Part shown: in pieces, positions 56,410-64,000 of the stretch | Layout of the letters: each line of letters starts with the position of its first letter | Position numbering within the stretch: position 1 is the stretch's first letter | Source of the DNA: Chlorobaculum thiosulfatiphilum | Lineage (GTDB): Bacteria; Bacteroidota; Chlorobiia; Chlorobiales; Chlorobiaceae | Direction: 5' to 3' | DNA: 64,000 nt | NCBI RefSeq assembly: GCF_006265165.1 | Contig: NZ_VDCH01000006.1 | Location: 56,628 to 120,627 of the forward strand | Notes under the pieces: generated by a model | The model's database searches: none | What the model was told of the DNA's origin: nothing | Seen by the model: only the letters and a program-made list of their open reading frames with translations | Program-made: the position numbers and the translations under genes

Positions 56410-58386
56410 TTAGTCCGGAATAACCTGAACGTAGTCCCTCTTGGAGAGAGTCCACTCTTTGCTGTCCCTGTCATACTTCGAGATGGTGAAGCACTTCCAG
56501 TTCTCGTCATCGACGTAGAAGTGGTCGGCCCTGAAGTAGTAACCGGGGTAGCGGCTGTCTTCCCTGAAGAGAATGTGACGTGCATGGGCTTCGCCAGCCA
56601 TCAGACGATGGTAGTTCTCCCAGGCGCGCATCAGCTCGTGCAGATCCTCGGCGGCCATCTTCTCGGCGTCCTCCTTGAGGAGCGACAGATGCTCGAGACC
56701 TTTTTCGAGCATGGTCTTGCTGGTGGTGTACCAGGTGGCGACACCGGCGACATACTCGTCCATGATCTTCTGGAGACGGGCCTGGAACATTTTCGGCCTG
56801 ATGTAGTTCGGATTGACAAGCGGATCGGTGCTGTAATCCTTGTTCTTGGCGAAGGTCTCCATCGGAGCGTAGATCTCGGCGATCACTTCGTCAACGTCGC
56901 GGCCCAGTTCCGGCTTGTAGTCAGCATGGTCGAGGCAATAGGCGGTCATGTTCTTGCCGGCGATACGGCCTTCGGCGTGTGAACCGGAAGAGAACTTGTG
57001 ACCCGAAGCGCCAACGCCGTCACCCGCGGTGAACAGACCATCGACGGTGGTCATCCTGTTGTAGCCCCAGCTCCATTCCGCCGGGATGCCTGCGATGTCG
57101 CCAGGGCCGCTGACCCAGATACCGGCGCAACCGGCGTGCGAGCCAAGCAGGTACGGCTCGGTCGGCATAAGCTCGGAAGGAGTCTTCTCCGGCTCGATGT
57201 TGTTACCGGCCCAGACAACAGCCTGACCGATGCACATGTCGAGGAAGTCTTCCCATGCCTCGGCTTCGAGGTGCTTGATCTGCTTGGGAGTCATGGTCTC
57301 GGCAAGCGCGGCCATCGCTTCGTGAGTCCTCATGAGGATCGGGCCTTTGCCGGCCTTCATGTCGATCATCATCATGTGGTTTCTCATGGCGGTGGTCAGC
57401 TTGTGCGGATCTTCGGCGTACTTGCCGAAATCCTTGTTGGCTGCCGCCAAGTTGGTTGCGCAGTAGTCCTCGCCAAGCGAGTTGGTTGCCTTGCACTTGA
57501 AGAACAGGAACCATGCGCCGACCGGGCCGTAGCCGTCCTTGAAGCGGGCGGGCACGAAACGGTTCTCCATGAGCACCAGTTCGCAACCGGCCTGGGCGGC
57601 AAGCGCGTAGGTGGTGCCGGCGTTCCAGATCGGGTACCATGCGCGGCCCTGACCTTCAGCGGTCGAGCGCGGACGATAGACGTTCACGGCGCCGCCGCAG
57701 GCGAGCAGCATGGTTTTGGCGGTGAAGACGTAAGCTTTGTGCTCACGGACGCTGAAGCCGATCGCGCCAGCGACCTTGCTCGGATCGTTCTTGTCGTGGA
57801 TGAGTTCGCTGATGAAGACGCGCTCGAACAGGTTCTGCTCGACGCCGGTCTCCTTGCGGTTGTATTCGAGGGCTTTCTTGGCGGCCTCGGCGACGATGAC
57901 CTTGTAGGATTCGCCGTTGATCATGATCTGCCACCTGCCGGAACGAACGGGCTTGCCACCTTCGGCGAGCTTCGGAGCCGGTTTCGAACCATCCATGGTC
58001 GAACCGTCTTCGTCGCGCTTCCATACCGGAAGACCCCACTCTTCGAAAAGATGAACCGAGTTGTCAACGTGACGGCCAAGGTCATAGACGAGGTCCTCAC
58101 GGATGATGCCCATGAGGTCAGTTCTTACGTATTTTACGTAATCAGCCGGATCGTTCTCGCCGCAATAGGTATTGATAGCGGAAAGACCCATGGCGACAGC
58201 ACCGCTTCTGTCAGCGGCAGCCTTGTCAACCATTGTGATCTTCAGACCTTTCGGGGTAGCCCACTTGGCCGCTTCGTACGCCGCGCCGCAGCAAGCCATG
58301 CCACCGCCGATCAGCAGAATATCCGTATCCACATAAACAACTTCGGGCTTCTTGCTAAACTTGAATTCGTTTTTTTCAACTCCCAT
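56410..58386 (-). CDS. aprA: Adenylylsulfate reductase, alpha subunit
   Basis: Flavoprotein subunit of APS reductase, 658 residues, normal length. In phototrophic sulfur oxidisers it works in reverse, forming APS from sulfite and AMP. The FAD-binding motif is DILLIGGGMACCGAAYEAAK near residue 22, and SAINTYCGENDP follows as in AprA. FSSGSHAEGRIAGKNMTAY lies near residue 490. It is cytoplasmic and pairs with AprB, whose gene is 30 bases upstream. GGAGG precedes the ATG. Confidence 0.97.
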   Translation of the reverse strand: MGVEKNEFKFSKKPEVVYVDTDILLIGGGMACCGAAYEAAKWATPKGLKITMVDKAAADRSGAVAMGLSAINTYCGENDPADYVKYVRTDLMGIIREDLVYDLGRHVDNSVHLFEEWGLPVWKRDEDGSTMDGSKPAPKLAEGGKPVRSGRWQIMINGESYKVIVAEAAKKALEYNRKETGVEQNLFERVFISELIHDKNDPSKVAGAIGFSVREHKAYVFTAKTMLLACGGAVNVYRPRSTAEGQGRAWYPIWNAGTTYALAAQAGCELVLMENRFVPARFKDGYGPVGAWFLFFKCKATNSLGEDYCATNLAAANKDFGKYAEDPHKLTTAMRNHMMMIDMKAGKGPILMRTHEAMAALAETMTPKQIKHLEAEAWEDFLDMCIGQAVVWAGNNIEPEKTPSELMPTEPYLLGSHAGCAGIWVSGPGDIAGIPAEWSWGYNRMTTVDGLFTAGDGVGASGHKFSSGSHAEGRIAGKNMTAYCLDHADYKPELGRDVDEVIAEIYAPMETFAKNKDYSTDPLVNPNYIRPKMFQARLQKIMDEYVAGVATWYTTSKTMLEKGLEHLSLLKEDAEKMAAEDLHELMRAWENYHRLMAGEAHARHILFREDSRYPGYYFRADHFYVDDENWKCFTISKYDRDSKEWTLSKRDYVQVIPD

Positions 58387-58416
58387 GGATAATGCCTCCT
58401 TGAGTGATTTTTTTGC

Positions 58417-58839
58417 TTAGATGGTTGGATATTCAGTCATGTTGAAGAAGCCTGGCTTCTTGAGGTTCGCGTAATCGTGCTCAGGCTTGCCCGAATAGAG
58501 ATCGATGGAGCCTTCGGAGGTGGTTCTGATCGGGAACTTGTAGCGCTTCAGAATACCGTTCCTGAACTTGATGGTCCACATGATGGCGTCGGTGCCCCTC
58601 AGCGGGATGACGTTGCCGCCCAGCGGCACGAAATCGGCGTATCCCCTGACCTCGATAGCCTGCTGCGGGCAGATCTTCACGCAGTTGTAGCACTCCCAGC
58701 ACTGGTCGGGCTCCTGGTTCCAGGCCTTCATCCTTTCGACATCCAACTTCATCAGGTCGTTCGGACAGATGTACATACATGCTGTCCGTTCCTGCCCTTT
58801 GCAGCCGTCACATTTTTCTTTAATGACGAAACTTGGCAT
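58417..58839 (-). CDS. aprB: Adenylylsulfate reductase, beta subunit
   Basis: Iron-sulfur subunit of APS reductase, 140 residues. Two [4Fe-4S] cluster motifs are visible: CDGCKGQERTACMYICP (residues 10-26), with the long AprB spacing between second and third cysteine, and CWECYNCVKICP near residues 47-58. The C-terminal tail (EHDYANLKKPGFF) wraps AprA in known structures. GGAGG lies upstream of the ATG. It follows sat with a terminator-like element between. Confidence 0.96.
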   Translation of the reverse strand: MPSFVIKEKCDGCKGQERTACMYICPNDLMKLDVERMKAWNQEPDQCWECYNCVKICPQQAIEVRGYADFVPLGGNVIPLRGTDAIMWTIKFRNGILKRYKFPIRTTSEGSIDLYSGKPEHDYANLKKPGFFNMTEYPTI

Positions 58840-58911
58840 AATTTGTCCTCCTTTAACCGAAAATTTGCAGGCTGTGCCCGCGATTTACGAAGCCATTGGA
58901 TATAAGTGAGA

Positions 58912-58948
58912 TAAAAAAAACAGGGCATCCCGGTTTCCCGGAAAACCG
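58912..58948 (-). terminator. Terminator-like element after sat
   Basis: On the minus strand CGGTTTT-CCGG-GAAACCG, a 7-bp stem counting one T-G pair, starts immediately at the sat stop. It is followed nine bases later by TTTTTTTT. It lies between sat and aprB, so it may only partly stop transcription or separate sat from aprBA. Confidence 0.65.
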
Positions 58949-60163
58949 TCATTTCCCGATCGCGTGGGAATGCATCTTGATGTCAACCTTCTCGGTAAGA
59001 CCGGCATAGTAGCGCCTCAGAATCTCAAGCACCTCGGGACGGCTGAAGTGCTCGGGCACCTCTTCGCCTTCGGAGAGCATCTTTCTGAGCGCCGTTCCGC
59101 TCAGATTGAGTCTGTCGGCCGGTTCATGCGGGCAGGTTTTCATCGACGCCATGGCGTCACATTTGTAGCAGTAGAAGGTCCAGTCGATCTTCAGCGGCTT
59201 GGTTTCGAGCGCGTCGGCTGGAATCTGGTCGAAGATATGGTGTGCGTCGAAGGGGCCATAGTAGTCGCCGACGCCTGCGTGGTCGCGTCCGACGATCAGG
59301 TGACTGCACCCGAAGTTCTGGCGGAAAAGCGCATGGAGCAACGCCTCCCTCGGACCGGCATAGCGCATGTCGAGCGGATAGCCCGCCTGGATGGTGGTGC
59401 CCTTGACGAAGTAGTTTTCGGTCAGGACGTTGATGCAATCGCGCCTGACGTCTGCGGGAATATCGCCCGGTTTGAGTTTGCCGAGAAGCTGGTGGATGAG
59501 GACGCCATCGCAGATTTCGACGGCGATCTTGACGAGGTATTCGTGGGAGCGGTGCATGGGGTTGCGGGTCTGGAAGGCGGCAACCGTGCTCCAGCCGTTA
59601 TCCTCGAACATTTTCCGGGTCTCTGCCGGAGTCATGTAGATGCCCTCGAACTCGGTCGGGAACGAACCTTCGCTGAAGACCTTGACCGGACCTGCGAGGT
59701 TGACGTCGCCCTGGCTCATGACCATCAATACACCGGGGTGAGCCGGATCGTCGGTCTTGAACACTTCACGGCACTCGTGAGCCTTGTCGATGGAGTATTT
59801 CTCCTCGATCTTCATGCTGCCCATCAGTTCGCCGGATTCGTCATCGACGAGCGCCACCTCTTCGCCGATGGCGATAGAATCGGCCTCATCCTTCGAGGTC
59901 GAAAGGGTGATCGGAATCGGCCAGAAGGTGCCGTCAGCCATCGTGCACGTTTCGACGCTTCCTTTCCAGTCTGCATGGCCCATGAAGCCGGTGAGCGGAG
60001 TAAAGCCTCCGATACCGAGCATGATGAGGTCGCCTGTCTCTCTCGAAGAGAGTCTGACCTGCTTCATGGATTTGGCTCGCTCTTTTTCGCTGACCAGTTC
60101 GTCACCGGTCAACAGAAGCGGCTTTAAAACCTTTTCCTTGCCATGTGGATTGACTAACGCCAT
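58949..60163 (-). CDS. sat: Dissimilatory sulfate adenylyltransferase (ATP sulfurylase)
   Basis: Converts APS + pyrophosphate to sulfate + ATP at the end of sulfite oxidation. The protein is the 404-residue homo-oligomeric Sat type, not CysDN. The active-site motif [14 protein letters not shown] carries the HxxH equivalent near residue 205; [20 protein letters not shown] is also conserved. Cysteine/histidine residues in [17 protein letters not shown] may form the zinc site seen in sulfur-bacterial enzymes. It is the first gene after the hairpin at 60332. Confidence 0.97.
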   Translation of the reverse strand: MALVNPHGKEKVLKPLLLTGDELVSEKERAKSMKQVRLSSRETGDLIMLGIGGFTPLTGFMGHADWKGSVETCTMADGTFWPIPITLSTSKDEADSIAIGEEVALVDDESGELMGSMKIEEKYSIDKAHECREVFKTDDPAHPGVLMVMSQGDVNLAGPVKVFSEGSFPTEFEGIYMTPAETRKMFEDNGWSTVAAFQTRNPMHRSHEYLVKIAVEICDGVLIHQLLGKLKPGDIPADVRRDCINVLTENYFVKGTTIQAGYPLDMRYAGPREALLHALFRQNFGCSHLIVGRDHAGVGDYYGPFDAHHIFDQIPADALETKPLKIDWTFYCYKCDAMASMKTCPHEPADRLNLSGTALRKMLSEGEEVPEHFSRPEVLEILRRYYAGLTEKVDIKMHSHAIGK

Positions 60164-60331
60164 GAGACTCCTTTTTAATGTGAGTTATTGAGGATCATGC
60201 AAGTGAATGTCGTCGGGCGGCTGAAGCTTTGCCTGAAGAGGCGGCGAAAAAGAAAATTCATGTTATTGAATCCCGATGGATTTACCAAACTCCGCAGCTA
60301 AAAAACGGCAGCCTGCATGAACATTCCGGTA

Positions 60332-60399
60332 GAGGGGCGCTTCCGGTTGTTGAGTATGTAATTATGCAAAATAATTTCCATAACCGGAAGCGCCTCTTT
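60332..60399 (-). terminator. Long hairpin between the DsrE2 gene and sat
   Basis: GAGGGGCGCTTCCGGTT (60332-60348) pairs with AACCGGAAGCGCCTC (60382-60396) over 15 positions with a two-base bulge and a 33-base AT-rich loop. It begins shortly after the DsrE2 gene stop on the minus strand. It could stop the dsr/TauE transcript, leaving the sat-apr-qmo genes with their own promoter between 60164 and 60330. Confidence 0.65.
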
Positions 60400-60421
60400 C
60401 CTTTCCAGCCATTTTTCGAGC

Positions 60422-60931
60422 TCAGATGAAAAGCGAAATGTTGGCGTCCGCCGCATATTCGAGGAACGATGCCGCGCCGCCGTAATCGACGCCTTCGATG
60501 AATTCAGACTTGTCGAATCCGAACACATCCATCGTCATCTGGCAGGCGATGAACCGGACGCCCGCCTCGATGCACATCTCGCGAAGCTGTTCAATGGTCG
60601 CCACGCCCTTTTTCTTGAAGGTCTCCTTCATCAGGCTGGTGGCCATTGTGTCGAATCCCGGCATGTTGCCTGAAATGAGATTCGGAATAGACCAGTTGAT
60701 CGCCTGGAAATCCTTGCTGCCGAACGGCATCTTCATCGGCATGGCCGGATTGCCGACCGGCGTGACTTTGGCTTCGATCTCTTTTTTCAGCAGCGGAAGG
60801 CCGTAGAAGGTGAAAAAAACGACCGCTTCCATATCCATCGCGGCAGCCGTGGAGGCGAGGATGAAGGGAGGATAGGCCCAGTCCAGCGTCCCTTTGGACG
60901 CGATGATCGCAATTTTTTTGGTATCTGACAT
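60422..60931 (-). CDS. DsrE2-like sulfur carrier protein
   Basis: A 169-residue DsrE/F-fold protein of the DsrE2 type: opening strand KIAIIASKGTLDWAYPPFIL, then AVVFFTFYGLPLLKK and near the C-terminus GVRFIACQMTMDVFG with the conserved cysteine (about residue 130). Known DsrE2 proteins bind persulfide sulfur and work with rhodanese and TusA in sulfur transfer. It lies 67 bases downstream of the DUF1634-like gene, next to sat. Here no rhdA or tusA is present. Confidence 0.88.
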   Translation of the reverse strand: MSDTKKIAIIASKGTLDWAYPPFILASTAAAMDMEAVVFFTFYGLPLLKKEIEAKVTPVGNPAMPMKMPFGSKDFQAINWSIPNLISGNMPGFDTMATSLMKETFKKKGVATIEQLREMCIEAGVRFIACQMTMDVFGFDKSEFIEGVDYGGAASFLEYAADANISLFI

Positions 60932-60998
60932 AAGACTGATTGATCGTTTTGAGATTCAGGTAAACGGAACGACATCGACAAGTTTTTCTCTGCCCGGA

Positions 60999-61415
60999 TC
61001 AGTGCCCGCCGGAGATGATACCGGTAGCGGCAAAAATCAGTACCAGAAGCTGCACAAAAGAAATGACCGTATAAATCACATTCTTTTCCTTCAGAAACGC
61101 GAACCCTGCCGCCACAAGGCAAAACATGGTGACGGCCCCAAGGTAGAGGATGGAGATGTAGCTCAGCGCATCGCCTTTACCGAAGTCACTCAAGGCGTTC
61201 CATCCGAAAGGAGCATGGATATTCTGGTGGAATTCGGATGCTCGCAGGTGCCAGTTTTCCGACACCTGTTCTATCGGCACGGAAAGCGGCAGGAGTTGAA
61301 AGATATAAACGACGTAACCGAGAATCACGAACACGATGCTCAGTGTTGTCGCTTTTGAGAGAATCGCCGCATAAGCGAGCTGCACCTTGTCCGCGTGTAC
61401 TGTTTCCTGTTTCAT
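60999..61415 (-). CDS. DUF1634-like membrane protein
   Basis: A 138-residue protein with three hydrophobic helices (SIVFVILGYVVYIFQLLPL, YISILYLGAVTMFCLVAAGF and a C-terminal LLVLIFAATGII), the layout of DUF1634. Family members usually sit beside TauE/SafE exporters, as this one does, with its ATG only 7 bases after the exporter stop. I chose the ATG at 61415 (MKQETVHADK). It is probably a subunit or partner of the exporter. Confidence 0.8.
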   Translation of the reverse strand: MKQETVHADKVQLAYAAILSKATTLSIVFVILGYVVYIFQLLPLSVPIEQVSENWHLRASEFHQNIHAPFGWNALSDFGKGDALSYISILYLGAVTMFCLVAAGFAFLKEKNVIYTVISFVQLLVLIFAATGIISGGH

Positions 61416-61422
61416 ATTTTTT

Positions 61423-62376
61423 TCAGTTCCAAATTCCAAGTCCTTTGAGGAGCGCGCGCAGACCGGCAACTCCAAGAAGCGTGATGACCACCCTTCTGAC
61501 CACGTTGGTATGTACTTTCGTCAGGAGCTTTGCGCCGATTTTCGTACCGAGCATCATGCCCGCCACCGATGGCACGGCGATGAGCGGCAAGACCGCCCCT
61601 TTGTGCAGATAGACCCAGGCCGCCGCCGTATCGTTGACCGAGAGCACGAAGACGCTGGTCGCGACGGAGACTCTCAGGGGAGCGCCAAGGACGAGATTGA
61701 ACACCGGAACGTTCGCCCAGCCGGCGCCCAGCCCGAACATGCCCGCCATGAAACCGATCACGATGAAGAGCACCAGGCCAACAGGCGTCCGGTGTATCTG
61801 CCAGTTCACATCTTTTTTCAGATGCTCGTCGTAATAAATGCCATAGATCTGAAGAACCTGCGAAAGTGAATCGGGCTTCTCGATCTGAGGATAAGCTGAA
61901 TTTTTTGAAAGAAACATGATGACCGTAATGCCAAGTATGGTCAGGCCCAGAGAGAGCTGAATGACATTTTCAGGCAAAGCGAGTCCCACCAGCGCTCCCG
62001 CTATGGAACTGATGGAGCCGATCAGCGACATGGAAAGAGCCAGTTTGAGGTTGGCAAGACCTTTTCTCAGAAGCGGAGCGCCAGCGGACAGTGCTCCGGC
62101 AAGCGCGACCAGCAGGCCGGTTCCTCTGACGAAATCGATATGAAAGGGAAAAAAGCTGCTGACAATCGGCACATAAAGCACTCCGCCGCCAACACCGGCG
62201 ATGACGGCAACGATACCGAGCAAAAAGGTAAAAACAAACAGACCGAGCACCCACACCCACCATGCCGTGTCAGCGACCATTGCGGTTTCGGCAGCACAGG
62301 CAATCTCCGGCATTATCATGAACAACATGAGCAGAACACTTGGAACAATCCAGTCTCTGATGTTTTTCAAAACCAT
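61423..62376 (-). CDS. TauE/SafE family sulfite/organosulfur exporter
   Basis: Inner-membrane permease of 317 residues with about eight helices and a signal-like first segment. The duplicated TauE motifs are GVGGGVLYVPIVSSFFPF and GLGAGWANVPVFNLVLGAPL. The family exports sulfite, sulfoacetate or similar anions. I chose the ATG at 62376 (MVLKNIRDW); the frame continues upstream to 62619 through non-coding sequence. Its place between dsrEFH and sat fits disposal of sulfite or another intermediate. The gap 62377-62698 contains no gene. Confidence 0.9.
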   Translation of the reverse strand: MVLKNIRDWIVPSVLLMLFMIMPEIACAAETAMVADTAWWVWVLGLFVFTFLLGIVAVIAGVGGGVLYVPIVSSFFPFHIDFVRGTGLLVALAGALSAGAPLLRKGLANLKLALSMSLIGSISSIAGALVGLALPENVIQLSLGLTILGITVIMFLSKNSAYPQIEKPDSLSQVLQIYGIYYDEHLKKDVNWQIHRTPVGLVLFIVIGFMAGMFGLGAGWANVPVFNLVLGAPLRVSVATSVFVLSVNDTAAAWVYLHKGAVLPLIAVPSVAGMMLGTKIGAKLLTKVHTNVVRRVVITLLGVAGLRALLKGLGIWN

Positions 62377-62634
62377 AGCAACAGGTTTGTATTTGTTGGT
62401 AAAAAGATCGCCAGACCGACCTTCCCGTGCGAAAATGACTTGAATTACAGGCAGGGATGAAGTAAAATCATTTAATATATGATTTATCCTGCAATAATCC
62501 CCCTCAAGGCAGGGAAATACGTTTGGGAAATCATTGAAAAGAACGCATTCCGAAACGAACACCACAGGTACTTTCGCCATGTGCCGTATAAGTTCAGCGC
62601 CGAAACCGCACTTGCACATCGCGCCACTTTAATG

Positions 62635-62674
62635 CCGGTTTGCCGACAGAAATAATATTCCGTCGGCGAACCGG
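62635..62674 (-). terminator. Hairpin after dsrH
   Basis: CCGGTTTGCCGAC (62635-62647) and GTCGGCGAACCGG (62662-62674) pair over 13 positions with one T-G pair and a 14-base loop. It is 25 bases past the dsrH stop. No T-run is evident. It probably limits read-through from dsrEFH into the exporter gene. Confidence 0.65.
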
Positions 62675-62698
62675 TAAAACAGCGACATTCCGAAAAAA

Positions 62699-62995
62699 TT
62701 ACAGCCAGCTGCTGACCTGGTGCTCTTCGACCAGATCGACGAAACCGGCATAATCAACCGTCTTCACCCCCTCGGCGATAGCGGAAATACCGCGGGCGTC
62801 GAGATCGGGCTTGAGGGCATAGACCGGATTGTTTTTCTTCAGGACGGACTGTATCAGCGCCCCGAACCGGTTGCCTGCCTGCACGGCATAGACGCCATCC
62901 TCGATGAAGAGCACGGGGTCGCCCGGCTGGAGAAACCGGACACAGGTGGTGAAGGTGTTGTTCTCGAACGGAGATTTATTGATGGTATGCAACAT
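62699..62995 (-). CDS. dsrH: Sulfur relay protein DsrH (TusB family)
   Basis: A 98-residue subunit of the DsrEFH sulfur-transfer complex. It begins MLHTINKSPF, the usual TusB/DsrH start, and Cys18 lies at the position of the conserved cysteine. LQPGDPVLFIEDGVYAVQ is the family core strand-loop, and the C-terminus ends in SSWL. It follows dsrF by 62 bases. Confidence 0.93.
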   Translation of the reverse strand: MLHTINKSPFENNTFTTCVRFLQPGDPVLFIEDGVYAVQAGNRFGALIQSVLKKNNPVYALKPDLDARGISAIAEGVKTVDYAGFVDLVEEHQVSSWL

Positions 62996-63057
62996 GATGT
63001 GAGTTACCGTTTCAGTGTTCTTTGCTCGTTATTCAGCCCCGGAAATCGCGGGCCGGA

Positions 63058-63432
63058 TCAATGGTGAATGACGACATCCTGTTCGTTCATCAGGCGTCCG
63101 ATCTCCGAGGCGTCCATCACCTCGACATCGACCACCAGGTCATCTTCGGTCAAACCGCGCTCTTCGAGCGACTGCCTGTCCACATAGAGTTTTTCCACAT
63201 CATAACCATCGAGAGCCATGAAGGTTTTGGAGAAACCCTTGATGCCGATTCCGGCAGTGTCCTGATCCTTTTTGAGCGCATAAATGCCGTCTCCGATGAA
63301 GGCAACGGAGAGATCCTGCTCGTAGGCCGCCATGATGAGGATCATTTCGAGTCCTTCATAGGTGTAGATCGAACCATGCGGCGCACGGCGCATCACGTGC
63401 ATGATCTTCTTGATATCCTGTTCTTCACTCAT
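63058..63432 (-). CDS. dsrF: Sulfur relay protein DsrF (TusC family)
   Basis: A 124-residue subunit of DsrEFH with the DsrE-like fold: IMHVMRRAPHGSIYTYEGLE, ILIMAAYEQDLSVAFIGDG and VDVEVMDASEIGRLM. As is usual for DsrF it has no conserved cysteine. It begins 2 bases after the dsrE stop, so the two are translationally coupled. Confidence 0.93.
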   Translation of the reverse strand: MSEEQDIKKIMHVMRRAPHGSIYTYEGLEMILIMAAYEQDLSVAFIGDGIYALKKDQDTAGIGIKGFSKTFMALDGYDVEKLYVDRQSLEERGLTEDDLVVDVEVMDASEIGRLMNEQDVVIHH

Positions 63433-63434
63433 GT

Positions 63435-63794
63435 TCAGTCTCCGAAGGTTAAAAGTCTGTCATTGCGGATAGCGATGTCGGTGAGCGTGCCGAGGCCGGT
63501 GATTTCACCGCCTTCGATCATCACCTCGTCGTTGATGCCGCGGCGCTTCGAGGCCGCGATGCAGGCGAGCACTTCGACGCCGTGCTTCAGGCTCAGCTCC
63601 GTCCAGCGGGCGGCGATATTGCGGTCGTCCTGGGGCGGATCGCCAAGTCTGGTCGCGTTGATGACGCCGTCATTGTACAGGAAAATGGCATCGACCTTAT
63701 GACCTTTGGCTATGGCCGCCTCGGCGAACTTGAACGCCGTGTCAGCCGCCTGATGGTTGTAAGGTCCCTCCTTGAGCAGAATTCCTATGTTCAT
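63435..63794 (-). CDS. dsrE: Sulfur relay protein DsrE (TusD family)
   Basis: The 119-residue sulfur-carrying subunit of DsrEFH. The motif GVEVLACIAASKRRG places the conserved cysteine at residue 78, matching the persulfide-carrying Cys78 of the Allochromatium protein. It opens MNIGILLKEGPYNHQAADTA, a clear TusD/DsrE signature. Presence of the complete dsrEFH set points to sulfur oxidation rather than only tRNA thiolation. It is the first of the three genes, preceded by a hairpin. Confidence 0.95.
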   Translation of the reverse strand: MNIGILLKEGPYNHQAADTAFKFAEAAIAKGHKVDAIFLYNDGVINATRLGDPPQDDRNIAARWTELSLKHGVEVLACIAASKRRGINDEVMIEGGEITGLGTLTDIAIRNDRLLTFGD

Positions 63795-63859
63795 CGTCGG
63801 TTCTTTCTTGAGAGGTTAAAGAAAATCTGAATATACGATTATGCGCTGATTCAGCACCT

Positions 63860-63899
63860 CGTCCGCCGTTGCGATGAATCTTTCAGGCAACGGCGGACG
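63860..63899 (-). terminator. 13-bp hairpin before dsrE
   Basis: CGTCCGCCGTTGC (63860-63872) and GCAACGGCGGACG (63887-63899) pair perfectly around a 14-base loop. It starts 17 bases past the stop of the preceding minus-strand gene. It may terminate or process that transcript upstream of dsrEFH. Confidence 0.7.
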
Positions 63900-63916
63900 G
63901 AATTTCGCCAACCGGC

Positions 63917-64000
63917 TTACAGTCCGTCGCCCATGCCCATCTGGATGTAGCCGCAGGGGCAGACCAGGGAGCAGAGGTGGCAGCCGACGCATTTCGAGTA
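63917..64000 (-). CDS. 4Fe-4S protein, C-terminal fragment (possibly DsrL)
   Basis: The last 27 residues of a gene that begins outside the window. They contain CVGCHLCSLVCP, a standard [4Fe-4S] ferredoxin motif, and end GYIQMGMGDGL before a TAA. In dsr clusters the gene before dsrE is often dsrL, an NADPH-acceptor oxidoreductase with C-terminal ferredoxin clusters, or dsrU. Either could fit, and the fragment is too short to decide. Confidence 0.7.
   Translation of the reverse strand, partial: YSKCVGCHLCSLVCPCGYIQMGMGDGL

Overview
The window reads as chromosome from a green sulfur bacterium (Chlorobi), most like a Chlorobaculum. The evidence is a bacteriochlorophyllide dehydrogenase (bchC), a magnesium-chelatase H subunit of the BchH/BchS/BchT type, and a sulfur-oxidation block in the order dsrEFH, TauE-like exporter, DsrE2, sat, aprBA, qmoABC. 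The DNA is GC-rich, so most long antisense reading frames are shadows of real genes. I assign genus from gene content only.

Layout. Bases 1-12100 are housekeeping: the 3' end of rlmN, an unknown protein, adk, priA, a DoxX-like/TPR pair, then a leftward run DUF3109-rpoN-hslV-hslU-aroQ, then radA. Bases 12150-13060 hold a badly broken filamentous-haemagglutinin-type exoprotein gene. Bases 13300-18100 are leftward: two small genes, a BMP-type ABC permease and ATPase, bchC, and a small PF04020-like membrane protein. A 47-base copy of the 3' end of radA lies upstream of that group. Bases 18800-33600 contain two soluble PAS hybrid histidine kinases, an SRPBCC + RND tripartite efflux operon, ogt, a short-chain dehydrogenase with an altered catalytic tyrosine, a truncated UbiA-type prenyltransferase and a pentapeptide-repeat protein.

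Bases 33900-38550 hold a CAP-domain secreted protein, a repeat patch built from the 3' end of a tRNA-Ser gene, three leftward tRNA-Ser genes (GCU, UGA, GGA), guaB and a DUF1615 lipoprotein. Then come the H-subunit gene and a CHAT/P-loop/TPR locus in which one in-frame TGA separates the catalytic His from the Cys. A rightward group follows: a zinc-type alcohol dehydrogenase, a TrpD-like protein with altered signature loops, and a small DsrE-fold protein.

Bases 51490-64000 are a leftward dissimilatory sulfur island: an iron-sulfur protein C-terminus, dsrE, dsrF, dsrH, a TauE/SafE exporter with a DUF1634-like partner, DsrE2, sat, aprB, aprA, qmoA, qmoB, qmoC. By established biochemistry, DsrEFH relay sulfur toward the reverse Dsr pathway. 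The sulfite it makes is oxidised through APS by AprBA, with electrons passing via QmoABC to the quinone pool, and Sat converts APS to sulfate and ATP. Strong hairpins sit in most of the larger gaps of this island and probably divide it into expression segments.

No CRISPR array, complete insertion sequence or rRNA was seen.
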